Source: Thermotoga caldifontis AZM44c09 (GTDB lineage: Bacteria; Thermotogota; Thermotogae; Thermotogales; DSM-5069). Taken from it: 64,000 nt of DNA. Positions 7,178 through 14,553 of this stretch are shown piece after piece; the first letter of the stretch is position 1, and each line of letters opens with the position of its first letter. The position numbers and the translations under genes were made by a program. The DNA is taken from positions 558,001-622,000 of the forward strand of contig NZ_AP014509.1 in the NCBI RefSeq assembly GCF_000828655.1, in the 5' to 3' direction. Below the pieces are notes generated by a model. That model saw nothing but the letters and a program-made list of their open reading frames with translations. It was not told the origin of the DNA and did no database searches.

Positions 7178-8632
7178 TCACAGAACATTGGAATATTTAG
7201 CGACGATCTCTATGAGCTTGACGAGACCTCTGACCGCGAGTCTTGTTTTGTCTTCAATGATATCACCATTTTCATCCGTCGTGCCGAGTCCGAGTGAGAT
7301 GAATATGTTTCCATCGTACGCGATCGTTTGAATGATGCCCATCGCATCGGTGCCGATCTGGAGTATGTTCGTGCCCGCGTACATGTCCTCGATCGGGAAG
7401 ATCGGGAACGGTACACCCTTTTCCCAGCAATCGTCGTAGTTGATTTCCACGGCGCCCGAGTTGTAACTCTTGGAGATCTTGAAGATGTGTCTGATGCGGG
7501 CATCGAGGTTGGAGAACTCTTCCACGGTGATTTCGTAGAGTCTGTCGACGTTCCTTTTGAACTTGTCAGCCTTGTTCCTCAGGGCTTTCAGGGCGGCGAT
7601 GGCCCCTGCGAGCGCTTCCTTGCCCGGGTCGAACGTCACGTACGCGGCCTTACCGTAGCTCGACGGCGTACCGTATCTGTCGCCGTGTGTACCCATCGCC
7701 CTCCTTATCTGCACCATGACTTCCTCTCTTCCGATGATCAAGCCACAGGTCGGAGCTCCCGCAGCTTTGTCCATGCTGTAGGTTATGACCCACGCGCCGA
7801 TCTTTCTCGGATCAGTTCCGATGAAAGGCACACCCCAGGCGTTGTCCACGATGTACGGCACGTTGAACTCTTCTGCGAGCTCTCCGAGTCTTTTTTGCAG
7901 TATGGGTACGCCCTCTTCGTCTTTTTCTCCGTAGCCGTAACCGATTGTGTCGTATCCGAGCGATGAGAAACCGGCAAGCATTTCTATGTGCTGTTCCGCA
8001 ACTTTTCTTATTCGCTTCGCCGTTTCCTCTGCCTTGACACCGCTCAGAAGGATCGCTGGATGGTACTTTATTCCGTGCACCGTGTAGCGTGCGCCAGCCA
8101 TGGGAACTATGATGACGTCGACATTCTCAAGTCTCTTCCCGTAGAAACCCAGCTCGCCCGCAGTGCAGCCCCTGTCTGCAAATATGTCCTTGTACCGTGG
8201 CGGGAAGGGTCTGCCGTAGCCTCCATGGTGGTGAAGGTGTCTTTCGTAAGGTACGATGTAGCGGGTTCTGTAATTGTCACCCCTGCCTGTGAACGGTGGG
8301 GACACCAGCACGTCGAAGCTGAGCCACAGCGCCGCCTCACAGGTGCTGACCAAAAGTGCATCGTAATCGTCGCCGTAATAATCCTTGACGATGTCTCTGA
8401 TCTCGTCGGCGAAGACTTTGTTCGGAATCACCTCGCGTGCCACGGCGCTGATCGCCTCGTCCACCTCTCTGGTCACGAGACCGTGGCAACCGGATATCGC
8501 GCCGGTGAGTCCGAACTTCCCTCTCCAGTCTTTGGGAATTCCTATCTCGTCCGCGGCCTTCTTAGCTTCTTCCAGAATCTTCGGCAGAGACTGTTTCAAA
8601 TGCCTGTACAGATGATATCTGTACTTGAACAT
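7178..8632 (-). CDS. Fold-type-I PLP-dependent enzyme of unknown specificity
   Basis: A 484-residue protein with the marks of the aspartate-aminotransferase fold: an Asp that would contact the PLP nitrogen (PYIVDNAWG, about residue 263) and a Lys in SMDKAAGAPTCGL (about residue 289) in the position of the Schiff-base lysine. That local pattern resembles SelA/SepSecS and cysteine-desulfurase relatives more than classical transaminases. A histidine cluster (ERHLHHHGGYGRP, about 130-142) may be metal- or substrate-binding. The ATG at 8632 is chosen because GGAGG lies 7 bases upstream; an ATG at 8638 abuts the ribosome site. It could be a lyase, desulfurase-like beta-eliminase or aminotransferase; I cannot decide which. 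Confidence 0.7.
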   Translation of the reverse strand: MFKYRYHLYRHLKQSLPKILEEAKKAADEIGIPKDWRGKFGLTGAISGCHGLVTREVDEAISAVAREVIPNKVFADEIRDIVKDYYGDDYDALLVSTCEAALWLSFDVLVSPPFTGRGDNYRTRYIVPYERHLHHHGGYGRPFPPRYKDIFADRGCTAGELGFYGKRLENVDVIIVPMAGARYTVHGIKYHPAILLSGVKAEETAKRIRKVAEQHIEMLAGFSSLGYDTIGYGYGEKDEEGVPILQKRLGELAEEFNVPYIVDNAWGVPFIGTDPRKIGAWVITYSMDKAAGAPTCGLIIGREEVMVQIRRAMGTHGDRYGTPSSYGKAAYVTFDPGKEALAGAIAALKALRNKADKFKRNVDRLYEITVEEFSNLDARIRHIFKISKSYNSGAVEINYDDCWEKGVPFPIFPIEDMYAGTNILQIGTDAMGIIQTIAYDGNIFISLGLGTTDENGDIIEDKTRLAVRGLVKLIEIVAKYSNVL

Positions 8633-8634
8633 GC

Positions 8635-9072
8635 TCATCCCTCCTTGTAGAAAACGACACTCTCACCGATTTGAAGTCCCAGTTCTTCTCCACTCATCAA
8701 CTGATCCGAGTAGATCACGATGTTCTCGTGGTTGGGCATGTGTGTCTCATCGAAACCGACGAGCGTTCCAAGGCGCCTGCCGTCGCTCAGCTCGACCTGA
8801 TCCTTCGATACTACGACGCCTCCCTGGACGATCTCAATGAAAGCAACGTACGCGATGCGGTTCACCACTTTTCCGGGAGCCGCTTCTCTCTCGTCTGTCA
8901 TGATCAGCTCGTGAATTTCTCCCACTTTCAACGCCCTCGAACGGGGCTCAATAATGTTGAGGTTCCTGTTTTCCAGCCTTCCTCTGAGAACGGCCACGAT
9001 CCTGCCAACGACGGGTTGTTTCTTCGCGTACGGATCGAAATTCAACATTCCTGCAGAGTATGGTTCTTTCAT
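8635..9072 (-). CDS. Conserved protein of unknown function in the B12 operon
   Basis: A 145-residue, probably beta-rich soluble protein ([44 protein letters not shown]). There is no signal peptide, membrane span or catalytic motif I recognise. The ATGA overlap with the RidA gene upstream and the 3-base junction with the PLP enzyme downstream show it is an integral operon member. The last 20 residues ([15 protein letters not shown]) look like a small beta-barrel or TOBE-like strand pair. Function unknown. Confidence 0.65.
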   Translation of the reverse strand: MKEPYSAGMLNFDPYAKKQPVVGRIVAVLRGRLENRNLNIIEPRSRALKVGEIHELIMTDEREAAPGKVVNRIAYVAFIEIVQGGVVVSKDQVELSDGRRLGTLVGFDETHMPNHENIVIYSDQLMSGEELGLQIGESVVFYKEG

Positions 9073-9455
9073 GCTTTGGCCCCCTTGGCCGCTATGACCT
9101 CGATCTCGACGTGCGCGTTTCTGGGGAGCGCCGAGACTTCCACGAAAGATCTTGCAGGTTTGTGCGTGCTGAAGTATTCGCTGTAAACTTCGTTGATGGC
9201 GGAGAAATTCGAGATGTCGTCGGTGAACACCGTGACTTTGACAACGTTGCTCAGGTCACAGCCAGCCGCGGCCAGGATCGCCTTGATGTTTTCAAAAACT
9301 CTCCTGGTTTGATTCTTTATATCCCCATCGACGAGCTGTCCCGTTTCTGGATCGAGCGGTATCTGACCCGAGACGAACACGAAGCCGTTCGCTTTCACTG
9401 CCTGAGAGTAAGGTCCTATGGCCTTGGGGGCGGCATCGGTCTGGATGATTTTCAC
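9069..9455 (-). CDS. ridA: RidA family 2-iminobutanoate/2-iminopropanoate deaminase
   Basis: A 128-residue YjgF/YER057c/UK114 protein. Family hallmarks are IGPYSQAV near the N-terminus, [11 protein letters not shown], and the C-terminal [20 protein letters not shown], whose Arg binds the carboxylate of the imino acid. RidA trimers hydrolyse the reactive enamine/imine products of PLP dehydratases or amino-acid oxidases to 2-oxo acids and ammonia. A GTG start at 9455 has AAGGAGG 7 bases upstream. Its place in an operon with a PLP enzyme and a flavoprotein suggests that one of them releases an imine. Confidence 0.93.
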   Translation of the reverse strand: MKIIQTDAAPKAIGPYSQAVKANGFVFVSGQIPLDPETGQLVDGDIKNQTRRVFENIKAILAAAGCDLSNVVKVTVFTDDISNFSAINEVYSEYFSTHKPARSFVEVSALPRNAHVEIEVIAAKGAKA

Positions 9456-9469
9456 CGTCAGCACCTCCT

Positions 9470-10141
9470 TCAGATCATTATTGAGTCACCTTTTCTTCTC
9501 GCTTCTCTCAGATACGCGTACACCGTGAACTTGGAGTTTCCAAGTTCCTGAGCGAGCATTTCCACAGCACCTTTCAGCAGGAAGAATCCTTTCTCGTCGA
9601 GTTTCTTTATCACGGCGAGCTTCTCTTCCTTGCTGGCGAACCTGAGAGGCTTTCCTGTGAGACTCTTTACCTCCTGCATAGCTTCGGCGAGGAGTTCTTC
9701 AACCTTACTGGCGAACCTTTCTTCCTTAGCTCCGGTGATCTCTTCGAGGTTCTGAAACTTCAAATGCTGCTCCGCAAATTCCTTCACGATGAGCGCCTTG
9801 GTCGTGTCGTAGTTGATGCAGAGAAAACCAACGATTTCGCCGGCTTCGTCCCTTATGAACACGGTGGTCGAACGGAGTTTTTTCCCTTCCCTCGTCCGCG
9901 TCATGTAGTTCGCGACGTAATCCACGTTCCTGAACCTGGGCGATCTCAAGAGGTACAGTCCGAAGTCCGTGAGGGGAGAACCGACGCTTCTGCCCGTCAC
10001 ATGGCCGTTCTCTATGGCCACGACGGAATGCTCCGGATCGGAAACGTCGTGCAGTACCACTTCGTAATCCGGCCCCAGCGTTTCGGCGAGCGCTTTCACC
10101 ATCGGAACGAACGCCTTGAGGATCGGGTGCAGCCTCTTCAT
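9470..10141 (-). CDS. YheO/DauR-type transcriptional regulator (PAS-like plus HTH)
   Basis: A 223-residue protein. Residues about 8-120 match the YheO-type PAS-like sensor domain ([20 protein letters not shown], then [12 protein letters not shown]). Residues about 160-220 match the associated helix-turn-helix ([34 protein letters not shown]). The best-known member, DauR of Pseudomonas, represses D-arginine catabolism. Here it is the first gene of the minus-strand operon, directly behind a consensus promoter and an inverted repeat, so local autoregulation by an amino-acid ligand is likely. That ligand is not deducible from sequence. Confidence 0.85.
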   Translation of the reverse strand: MKRLHPILKAFVPMVKALAETLGPDYEVVLHDVSDPEHSVVAIENGHVTGRSVGSPLTDFGLYLLRSPRFRNVDYVANYMTRTREGKKLRSTTVFIRDEAGEIVGFLCINYDTTKALIVKEFAEQHLKFQNLEEITGAKEERFASKVEELLAEAMQEVKSLTGKPLRFASKEEKLAVIKKLDEKGFFLLKGAVEMLAQELGNSKFTVYAYLREARRKGDSIMI

Positions 10142-10155
10142 CGCAACCCCTCCCG

Positions 10156-10184
10156 AGTATACAATGAATTGGTATATAGTACAA
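10156..10184 (-). promoter_or_regulatory. Promoter of the B12/amino-acid operon
   Basis: On the minus strand, TTGTAC (10179-10184) and TATACT (10156-10161) are separated by exactly 17 bases. The -10 box lies 15 bases upstream of the regulator's ATG, leaving room for its GGGAGGGG ribosome site. Confidence 0.65.
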
Positions 10185-10188
10185 CTTT

Positions 10189-10209
10189 TTGTTGGACGAG
10201 ATACAACAA
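10189..10209. promoter_or_regulatory. Inverted repeat, candidate operator
   Basis: TTGTTG and CAACAA are separated by 9 bases, and a further CAAC/GTTG pair overlaps at 10182-10194. The repeat abuts the -35 box of the minus-strand operon promoter in the 185-base divergent gap, where an activator or repressor could control both sides. Binding by the DauR-like protein is inference. Confidence 0.45.
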
Positions 10210-10326
10210 ATTATTTGAAGCTCCAGCGAGATCTTTCACTATATTCAAACACGGTTCACCCAATTCTGTGAAAAATAACCCACAATCATCAAAAACCGTG
10301 TGAGATAATCTTGATTGGGAGGTGCC

Positions 10327-10962
10327 ATGGTGCGCGCAGAACTTTACAGGTTCAAGTACGAATCACTCTGCAAAGCTATAAAACCAGTTCTGGAGAAAAA
10401 GGGTTTTGAGGTGTACATCGCGGAGGACGAAAAGCAGGTGCTGGAACACGTTGAAAGGCTCATACCTGCTGGATCAACCGTGAGTTCGGGTGGTTCCGTC
10501 ACGCTCGTGGAAACAGGTGTTCTCGATCTGCTCAGGTCCGGCAAATACAACTTCCTCGACAGGTACAGCGCACCGGACAGGAGAGCCATCGAACTCGAAG
10601 CCTTCAAAGCGGATTACTATTTATGCAGTGCGAACGCCATCACCATGGATGGAGAACTCGTGTTCATGGATGGTGGGGGAAACAGGGTCGCGGCTGTAAC
10701 GTACGGTCCGAAGAACGTCATCCTGATCGTCAGTGCCAACAAGATCGTGGAAGACCTGGACGCGGCGAGAGAGAGGATCAGATACATCGCTCCTATGAAC
10801 GCAAAGAGATTGTCTCTCTCCACCCCGTGCGCGGTGACAGGCATCTGCCAGGATTGTGATTCTCCGCAGAGGATATGCAGACATTATCACATCGTTCACG
10901 ATTCGAAAAATCAACCTGGAAGGATAAAGATCATTTTGACGATAAAGGAATTGGGTCTGTGA
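10327..10962 (+). CDS. LUD-domain (LutC/DUF162) protein
   Basis: A 211-residue protein of the LUD fold: VSSGGSVTLVETGVLDLL, CSANAITMDGELVFMDGGGNRVAA and VILIVSANKIVEDLDAA are the conserved core. A four-cysteine tail (CAVTGICQDCDSPQRIC) suggests metal or iron-sulfur binding, as in the small stand-alone LUD proteins. LutC takes part in lactate oxidation by LutABC, but no lutA or lutB is present here, so the role is open. The ATG at 10327 follows GGGAGG closely; the GTG at 10330 has better spacing and is the alternative. First gene of a plus-strand operon divergent from the B12 operon. Confidence 0.8.
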   Translation: MVRAELYRFKYESLCKAIKPVLEKKGFEVYIAEDEKQVLEHVERLIPAGSTVSSGGSVTLVETGVLDLLRSGKYNFLDRYSAPDRRAIELEAFKADYYLCSANAITMDGELVFMDGGGNRVAAVTYGPKNVILIVSANKIVEDLDAARERIRYIAPMNAKRLSLSTPCAVTGICQDCDSPQRICRHYHIVHDSKNQPGRIKIILTIKELGL

Positions 10963-10971
10963 GTGATCAGG

Positions 10972-12054
10972 ATGGATAAGAAATGGCTGGAGCTGCTCGA
11001 AAGGCTGGTCAACACCGATACAGGGTTCGACCTGGACAACTCTGCGAAGCTCGAAAGAACCCAGTTCGTGGCTGATATTTTGAAAGATTATGGTTTCCAC
11101 GTTCATCGTGAGAGTGCCGCACACGTGGCTTTGAAAGGTAAACCACCTTATCTAACGCTCATAGGTCATCTCGATACGGTCTTCAAGGAAGGTGAGGCGA
11201 GTCGAAGACCGTTCACGTTGCAGGACAACGTTGCAAGAGGACCGGGCGTTGCGGACATGAAAGGTGGTGCCGTGTTGCTCGTCGCAGTGGTTGAAGAGGC
11301 GATGAGAAAGAATCTGGATGGTTTGTGCGTCGTTCTGAACGTCGACGAAGAGCTGGGTTCGAAGGAGAGCAGAGAGACGTTCGAAAAATACGCCAGGGAG
11401 AGTGTTTGCTGTCTTTCCTTCGAACCTGGAGGGATTCACAAAGAACTGGTCGCTTCGAGAAAGGGTATCGCGTCGCTCAACATCGAAGTGAAGGGTGTCA
11501 AAGGACACGCTTCGAGACTGGAAGAAGGAGCCAACGCGATCGTCGAAGCGTCTTACAAGGTCTGTGAACTCTATTCGCTCAACGGTCACATCGGTGGCCT
11601 GACCGTCAATCCAACGATCATGAACGGTGGTGAGAAATCGAACATAACACCCGATCTGTGCAGGATCTACTGCGATGTGAGATTCTCAAACATTGAGGAA
11701 CTCAGAGAATTCGAAAAGAGGCTGGTCGAGATAGTTAGCGAGAATCGTATAGAACGGACCTCTTGTACTTACAGTCTCATCGAGAGAAGGCCTCCCATGC
11801 TGTTCATGGATGAGATGAAGTGCGCACTCGAAAAGGTTTTTCAAAACCTTGGCAAGCGTTTCGAGCTGGAACATTCCAGTGGAGGAGCAGATGGGGCCTT
11901 CTTCACCGCGTTCGGAGTGCCGACGCTGGATGGGCTTGGACTGTGCGGTGGAAGGTTCCATTCCGAAGAAGAATTCGCACTCATCGACAGTTTCGAAGAC
12001 CGTGTGAGTTTGGCGGTTGAACTGCTCGAATACTTCGATCAGAGAAGGAGGTGA
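10972..12054 (+). CDS. M20 family metallopeptidase / amidohydrolase
   Basis: A 360-residue zinc peptidase of the carboxypeptidase G2/ArgE/DapE type. Metal and catalytic motifs are seen in order: LIGHLDTVF (His-x-Asp), GPGVADMKGG (Asp ligand), LNVDEELGS (Glu-Glu pair), LSFEPGG (ligand Glu) and FHSEEEFA (final His). The dimerisation domain lies at about residues 165-275 (KGVKGHASRLEEGANAI). No signal peptide, so it acts in the cytoplasm on small peptides or N-acyl amino acids. A GTG at 10963, directly after the LUD stop, is an alternative start. Co-transcribed with LUD, with the downstream carboxyltransferase starting 4 bases after its stop. Confidence 0.88.
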   Translation: MDKKWLELLERLVNTDTGFDLDNSAKLERTQFVADILKDYGFHVHRESAAHVALKGKPPYLTLIGHLDTVFKEGEASRRPFTLQDNVARGPGVADMKGGAVLLVAVVEEAMRKNLDGLCVVLNVDEELGSKESRETFEKYARESVCCLSFEPGGIHKELVASRKGIASLNIEVKGVKGHASRLEEGANAIVEASYKVCELYSLNGHIGGLTVNPTIMNGGEKSNITPDLCRIYCDVRFSNIEELREFEKRLVEIVSENRIERTSCTYSLIERRPPMLFMDEMKCALEKVFQNLGKRFELEHSSGGADGAFFTAFGVPTLDGLGLCGGRFHSEEEFALIDSFEDRVSLAVELLEYFDQRRR

Positions 12055-12058
12055 GAGA

Positions 12059-13441
12059 ATGAAGTTTGTCGATACCACGCTCAGGGATGGTCATCAATCG
12101 CTCATCGCCACGCGCATGTCTACGAGCGACATGCTCCCCGCGCTCGAGGCGATGGACCAAGTGGGTTTCTATTCGCTCGAGATGTGGGGAGGCGCGACCT
12201 TCGATGTGGCGGTGAGGTTCCTCAACGAAGATCCCTGGGAGCGTTTGCGAAAGATCAGGGAGAAAATCAAAAACGCGAAGCTTCAGATGCTCCTCAGGGG
12301 TCAGAACCTGGTGGGTTACAGGCACTACGCGGACGACACGGTGAGACTCTTCGTGAGAAAGATGGCTGAAAACGGAATGGACATCGTCAGAGTCTTCGAT
12401 GCGCTCAACGACGAACGCAACCTGATGGTGGCCATAGACGAAGCGAAGAAGTGCGGTATGCACGTACAAGGAGCCATTTCTTACACGGTGAGTCCCGTGC
12501 ACACGCTCGAGTACTATCTGGACTACGCTGAAAAGCTCGTCGAACTCGGAGTGGATTCCATCTGTATAAAGGATATGGCGGGCTTGCTCAGCCCCAGGGA
12601 CGCGTACAGGCTGGTGAAGGCACTCAAAGAAAGGTTCGCCCTGCCCGTGGACGTTCATTCGCACTGCACCTGCGGTCTCGCACCACTCAATTACCAGGCT
12701 GCCATCGATGCTGGTGCGGACATCATAGACACGGCACTTTCTCCTTTCGCACTCGGTACTTCCCAGCCACCGTTCGAACCCATCTACTATTCTTTGAGCA
12801 AAGAGGGCCTGCTCCCGCCACCGAAATGGGACCTGCTGGCCTTTTTGAACGAGCACTTCACGAAGGTGAGACAGAAATACGCACAGTACGATGTGAACAT
12901 GACGAGTATAGATTTCCGTGTTCTTCAGGCCCAGGTGCCTGGAGGCATGTATTCGAACATGATAAAGCAGTTGCAGGAACAGAAGATGCTCCACAAACTC
13001 TCTCAGGTGCTCGAGGAAATACCGAGGGTGCAGAAAGATCTGGGTTATCCTCCGTTGGTCACACCAACCAGCCAGATCGTCGGTGTTCAGGCCGTGCTCA
13101 ACGTGCTCACCGGGGAGAGGTACGCGAAGGTGACGCGCGAAGTGAGGGATTACGTGAAGGGTTTGTACGGAAGGCCTCCGGCACCGATCGATCCGGAGCT
13201 TGTTAAAAAGATCCTGGGTGACGAGAAGCCCATAGACGTGAGACCGGGAGAGATCATAGAACCTGAGGTCGAGAAGGCCAGACAGCAGATAGGATTGCTC
13301 GCGAGGAACGATGAAGACCTTCTGATCTACATCATCCTCGGTGAAGTCGGCAAGAAGTTCTTGCAGAAACGGTACTTCGATCAATTGAGGATCGACCTCG
13401 AGCTGGTTAAGGAGTTGGAAGCTCCCGTGCATCCAGTATGA
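12059..13441 (+). CDS. Carboxyltransferase: oxaloacetate decarboxylase alpha / pyruvate carboxylase B-type subunit
   Basis: A 460-residue protein of the biotin-dependent carboxyltransferase family. Motifs include DTTLRDGHQS (N-terminal barrel strand with metal Asp), EMWGGATFDVA, CIKDMAGLLSP (the carbamylated-lysine strand) and DVHSHCTCGLAP (metal histidines). The PYC_OADA domain covers about residues 285-430. There is no C-terminal MKM biotinyl domain, so the carboxyl carrier must be a separate protein not in this window. It would move carboxyl groups between biotin and pyruvate/oxaloacetate in the cytoplasm. AGGAGGTGAG lies 5 bases before the ATG. The next gene overlaps its stop by 4 bases. 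Confidence 0.88.
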   Translation: MKFVDTTLRDGHQSLIATRMSTSDMLPALEAMDQVGFYSLEMWGGATFDVAVRFLNEDPWERLRKIREKIKNAKLQMLLRGQNLVGYRHYADDTVRLFVRKMAENGMDIVRVFDALNDERNLMVAIDEAKKCGMHVQGAISYTVSPVHTLEYYLDYAEKLVELGVDSICIKDMAGLLSPRDAYRLVKALKERFALPVDVHSHCTCGLAPLNYQAAIDAGADIIDTALSPFALGTSQPPFEPIYYSLSKEGLLPPPKWDLLAFLNEHFTKVRQKYAQYDVNMTSIDFRVLQAQVPGGMYSNMIKQLQEQKMLHKLSQVLEEIPRVQKDLGYPPLVTPTSQIVGVQAVLNVLTGERYAKVTREVRDYVKGLYGRPPAPIDPELVKKILGDEKPIDVRPGEIIEPEVEKARQQIGLLARNDEDLLIYIILGEVGKKFLQKRYFDQLRIDLELVKELEAPVHPV

Positions 13442-14250
13442 TCGTAGGTATCGGTGTCGACGTCGTCGATATTGAAAGGATCGATGAAAAGCTTTCGACG
13501 AGGATCCTTGGCGAATTCGAGCTGAGAGAGTTTGAATCCACCACCAACAAGAAACAGTTCTTAGCGTCGCGTTTCGCCGCGAAGGAAGCGTTTTTCAAGG
13601 CGCTCGGCACAGGCGTCAGGGATTTTTCCTTCAAGGACGTGGAAGTGGTACACGACAAGTTTGGAAAACCCGTGCTGCTTTTCCACAGAGATGTGCACTT
13701 CAATTTCGTGCATGTGAGTCTGTCTCACGATAGGGTCGCAATGGCGATGGTCGCGCTCGAGGAGAACGAAGGTCACATCTACATAGCGCTCGGTTCGAAC
13801 CTGGGTGATAGGCTGAAGAACATCGAACGTGCCTGCCATCTGATGGAATCTTCGAACATAAAAATATTGAAAGCTTCACCCATTTATCTGACGAAACCGT
13901 ACGGTTTTGTCGATCAGCCAGATTTTTTCAACTGCGTCGTGGAGGTTCAAACACGACTCAGCCCCTTCCAGTTGCTTGATACGCTTCTCGAGATAGAGAG
14001 AGCCATGGGCAGAGTCAGAGAAAGGAAATGGGGGCCGAGGACGATAGATCTGGACATCATCCTGTATGGAAATCTCGTTCTGAAAACAGAAAAGCTCACG
14101 ATACCCCACTACGATTTGGTCAACAGACAGTTCGTGCTCAGACCACTTTTGGACATCGCCGATGTGGATCACCCACTCGAAGGAAAACTGAGCAGCTTCC
14201 TGAGAGAAGGTGAAGGATGTCAACTGATGACGAGATTCTGGCTCAGTTGA
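13438..14250 (+). CDS. AcpS-FolK fusion: holo-ACP synthase joined to HPPK
   Basis: A single 270-residue frame holds two complete enzymes. Residues 1-108 are 4'-phosphopantetheinyl transferase AcpS (GIGVDVVDIERI with Asp8; RFAAKEAFFKALGTG with Glu50; VSLSHDRVAMAMV). Residues about 113-260 are 6-hydroxymethyl-7,8-dihydropterin pyrophosphokinase FolK (YIALGSNLGDR, ERAMGRVRERKWGPRT, IDLDIILYG, IPHYDLVNRQFVL). A five-residue linker (EENEG) joins them without a stop or internal ribosome site. The first domain activates acyl carrier protein for lipid synthesis and the second makes a folate precursor. The ATG overlaps the stop of the carboxyltransferase gene. All key residues seem intact, so both activities are expected. 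Confidence 0.88.
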   Translation: MIVGIGVDVVDIERIDEKLSTRILGEFELREFESTTNKKQFLASRFAAKEAFFKALGTGVRDFSFKDVEVVHDKFGKPVLLFHRDVHFNFVHVSLSHDRVAMAMVALEENEGHIYIALGSNLGDRLKNIERACHLMESSNIKILKASPIYLTKPYGFVDQPDFFNCVVEVQTRLSPFQLLDTLLEIERAMGRVRERKWGPRTIDLDIILYGNLVLKTEKLTIPHYDLVNRQFVLRPLLDIADVDHPLEGKLSSFLREGEGCQLMTRFWLS

Positions 14251-14528
14251 TGGAAATCGAAGCCGAACTCGACAGAGCGCTGGAACAGGAAGATTTCGAA
14301 CGCATGAACATGCTTTTAGAACAGCGCGAGATGCTGCTCAGGATGCTTTCGAAGATTCCAGAAGAACTCGCAAACAGGATAATCGAAGCTGACAACAGGA
14401 GGATGGAAAAACTGAAAGCCTTCATGGAAGCTATGAAGAATCAGGCGCTTCAAACTCGAATCTCGCAGAACGCTCTGAAAAGTTACTCTCCTCGGCAGAA
14501 CGATCCGAGCTTCGACGAAAGAAAATGA
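14217..14528 (+). CDS. Small helical coiled-coil protein, FliT-like at best
   Basis: A 103-residue, highly charged, almost wholly helical protein (AQLMEIEAELDRALEQEDFERM, broken here; then a second helix ending KAFMEAMKNQ) with a disordered tail. AGGTGAAGG lies just upstream of the ATG, and the gene overlaps the 3' end of the acpS-folK gene by 34 bases in another frame. Size and helix pattern recall FliT-type flagellar chaperones and similar anti-aggregation proteins, but no diagnostic motif is present. Followed by a bidirectional terminator. Confidence 0.65.
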   Translation: MSTDDEILAQLMEIEAELDRALEQEDFERMNMLLEQREMLLRMLSKIPEELANRIIEADNRRMEKLKAFMEAMKNQALQTRISQNALKSYSPRQNDPSFDERK

Positions 14529-14530
14529 AA

Positions 14531-14553
14531 GCGGGGCTTTCGCCCCGCTTTCT
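14531..14553. terminator. Bidirectional intrinsic terminator
   Basis: A 7-bp GC stem (14531-14537 with 14542-14548), TTTC loop and TTTCTT tail lie between the plus-strand operon and the convergent glutamate dehydrogenase gene. Confidence 0.8.

Noticed and set aside
6047-7297. 416-codon plus-strand frame opposite the FAD oxidoreductase gene
   Set aside because: It is a shadow of the flavoprotein gene, rich in Arg and His, without a start site.
11981-13432. 483-codon minus-strand frame opposite the carboxyltransferase gene
   Set aside because: It is antisense to a well-conserved enzyme and shows no recognisable fold.
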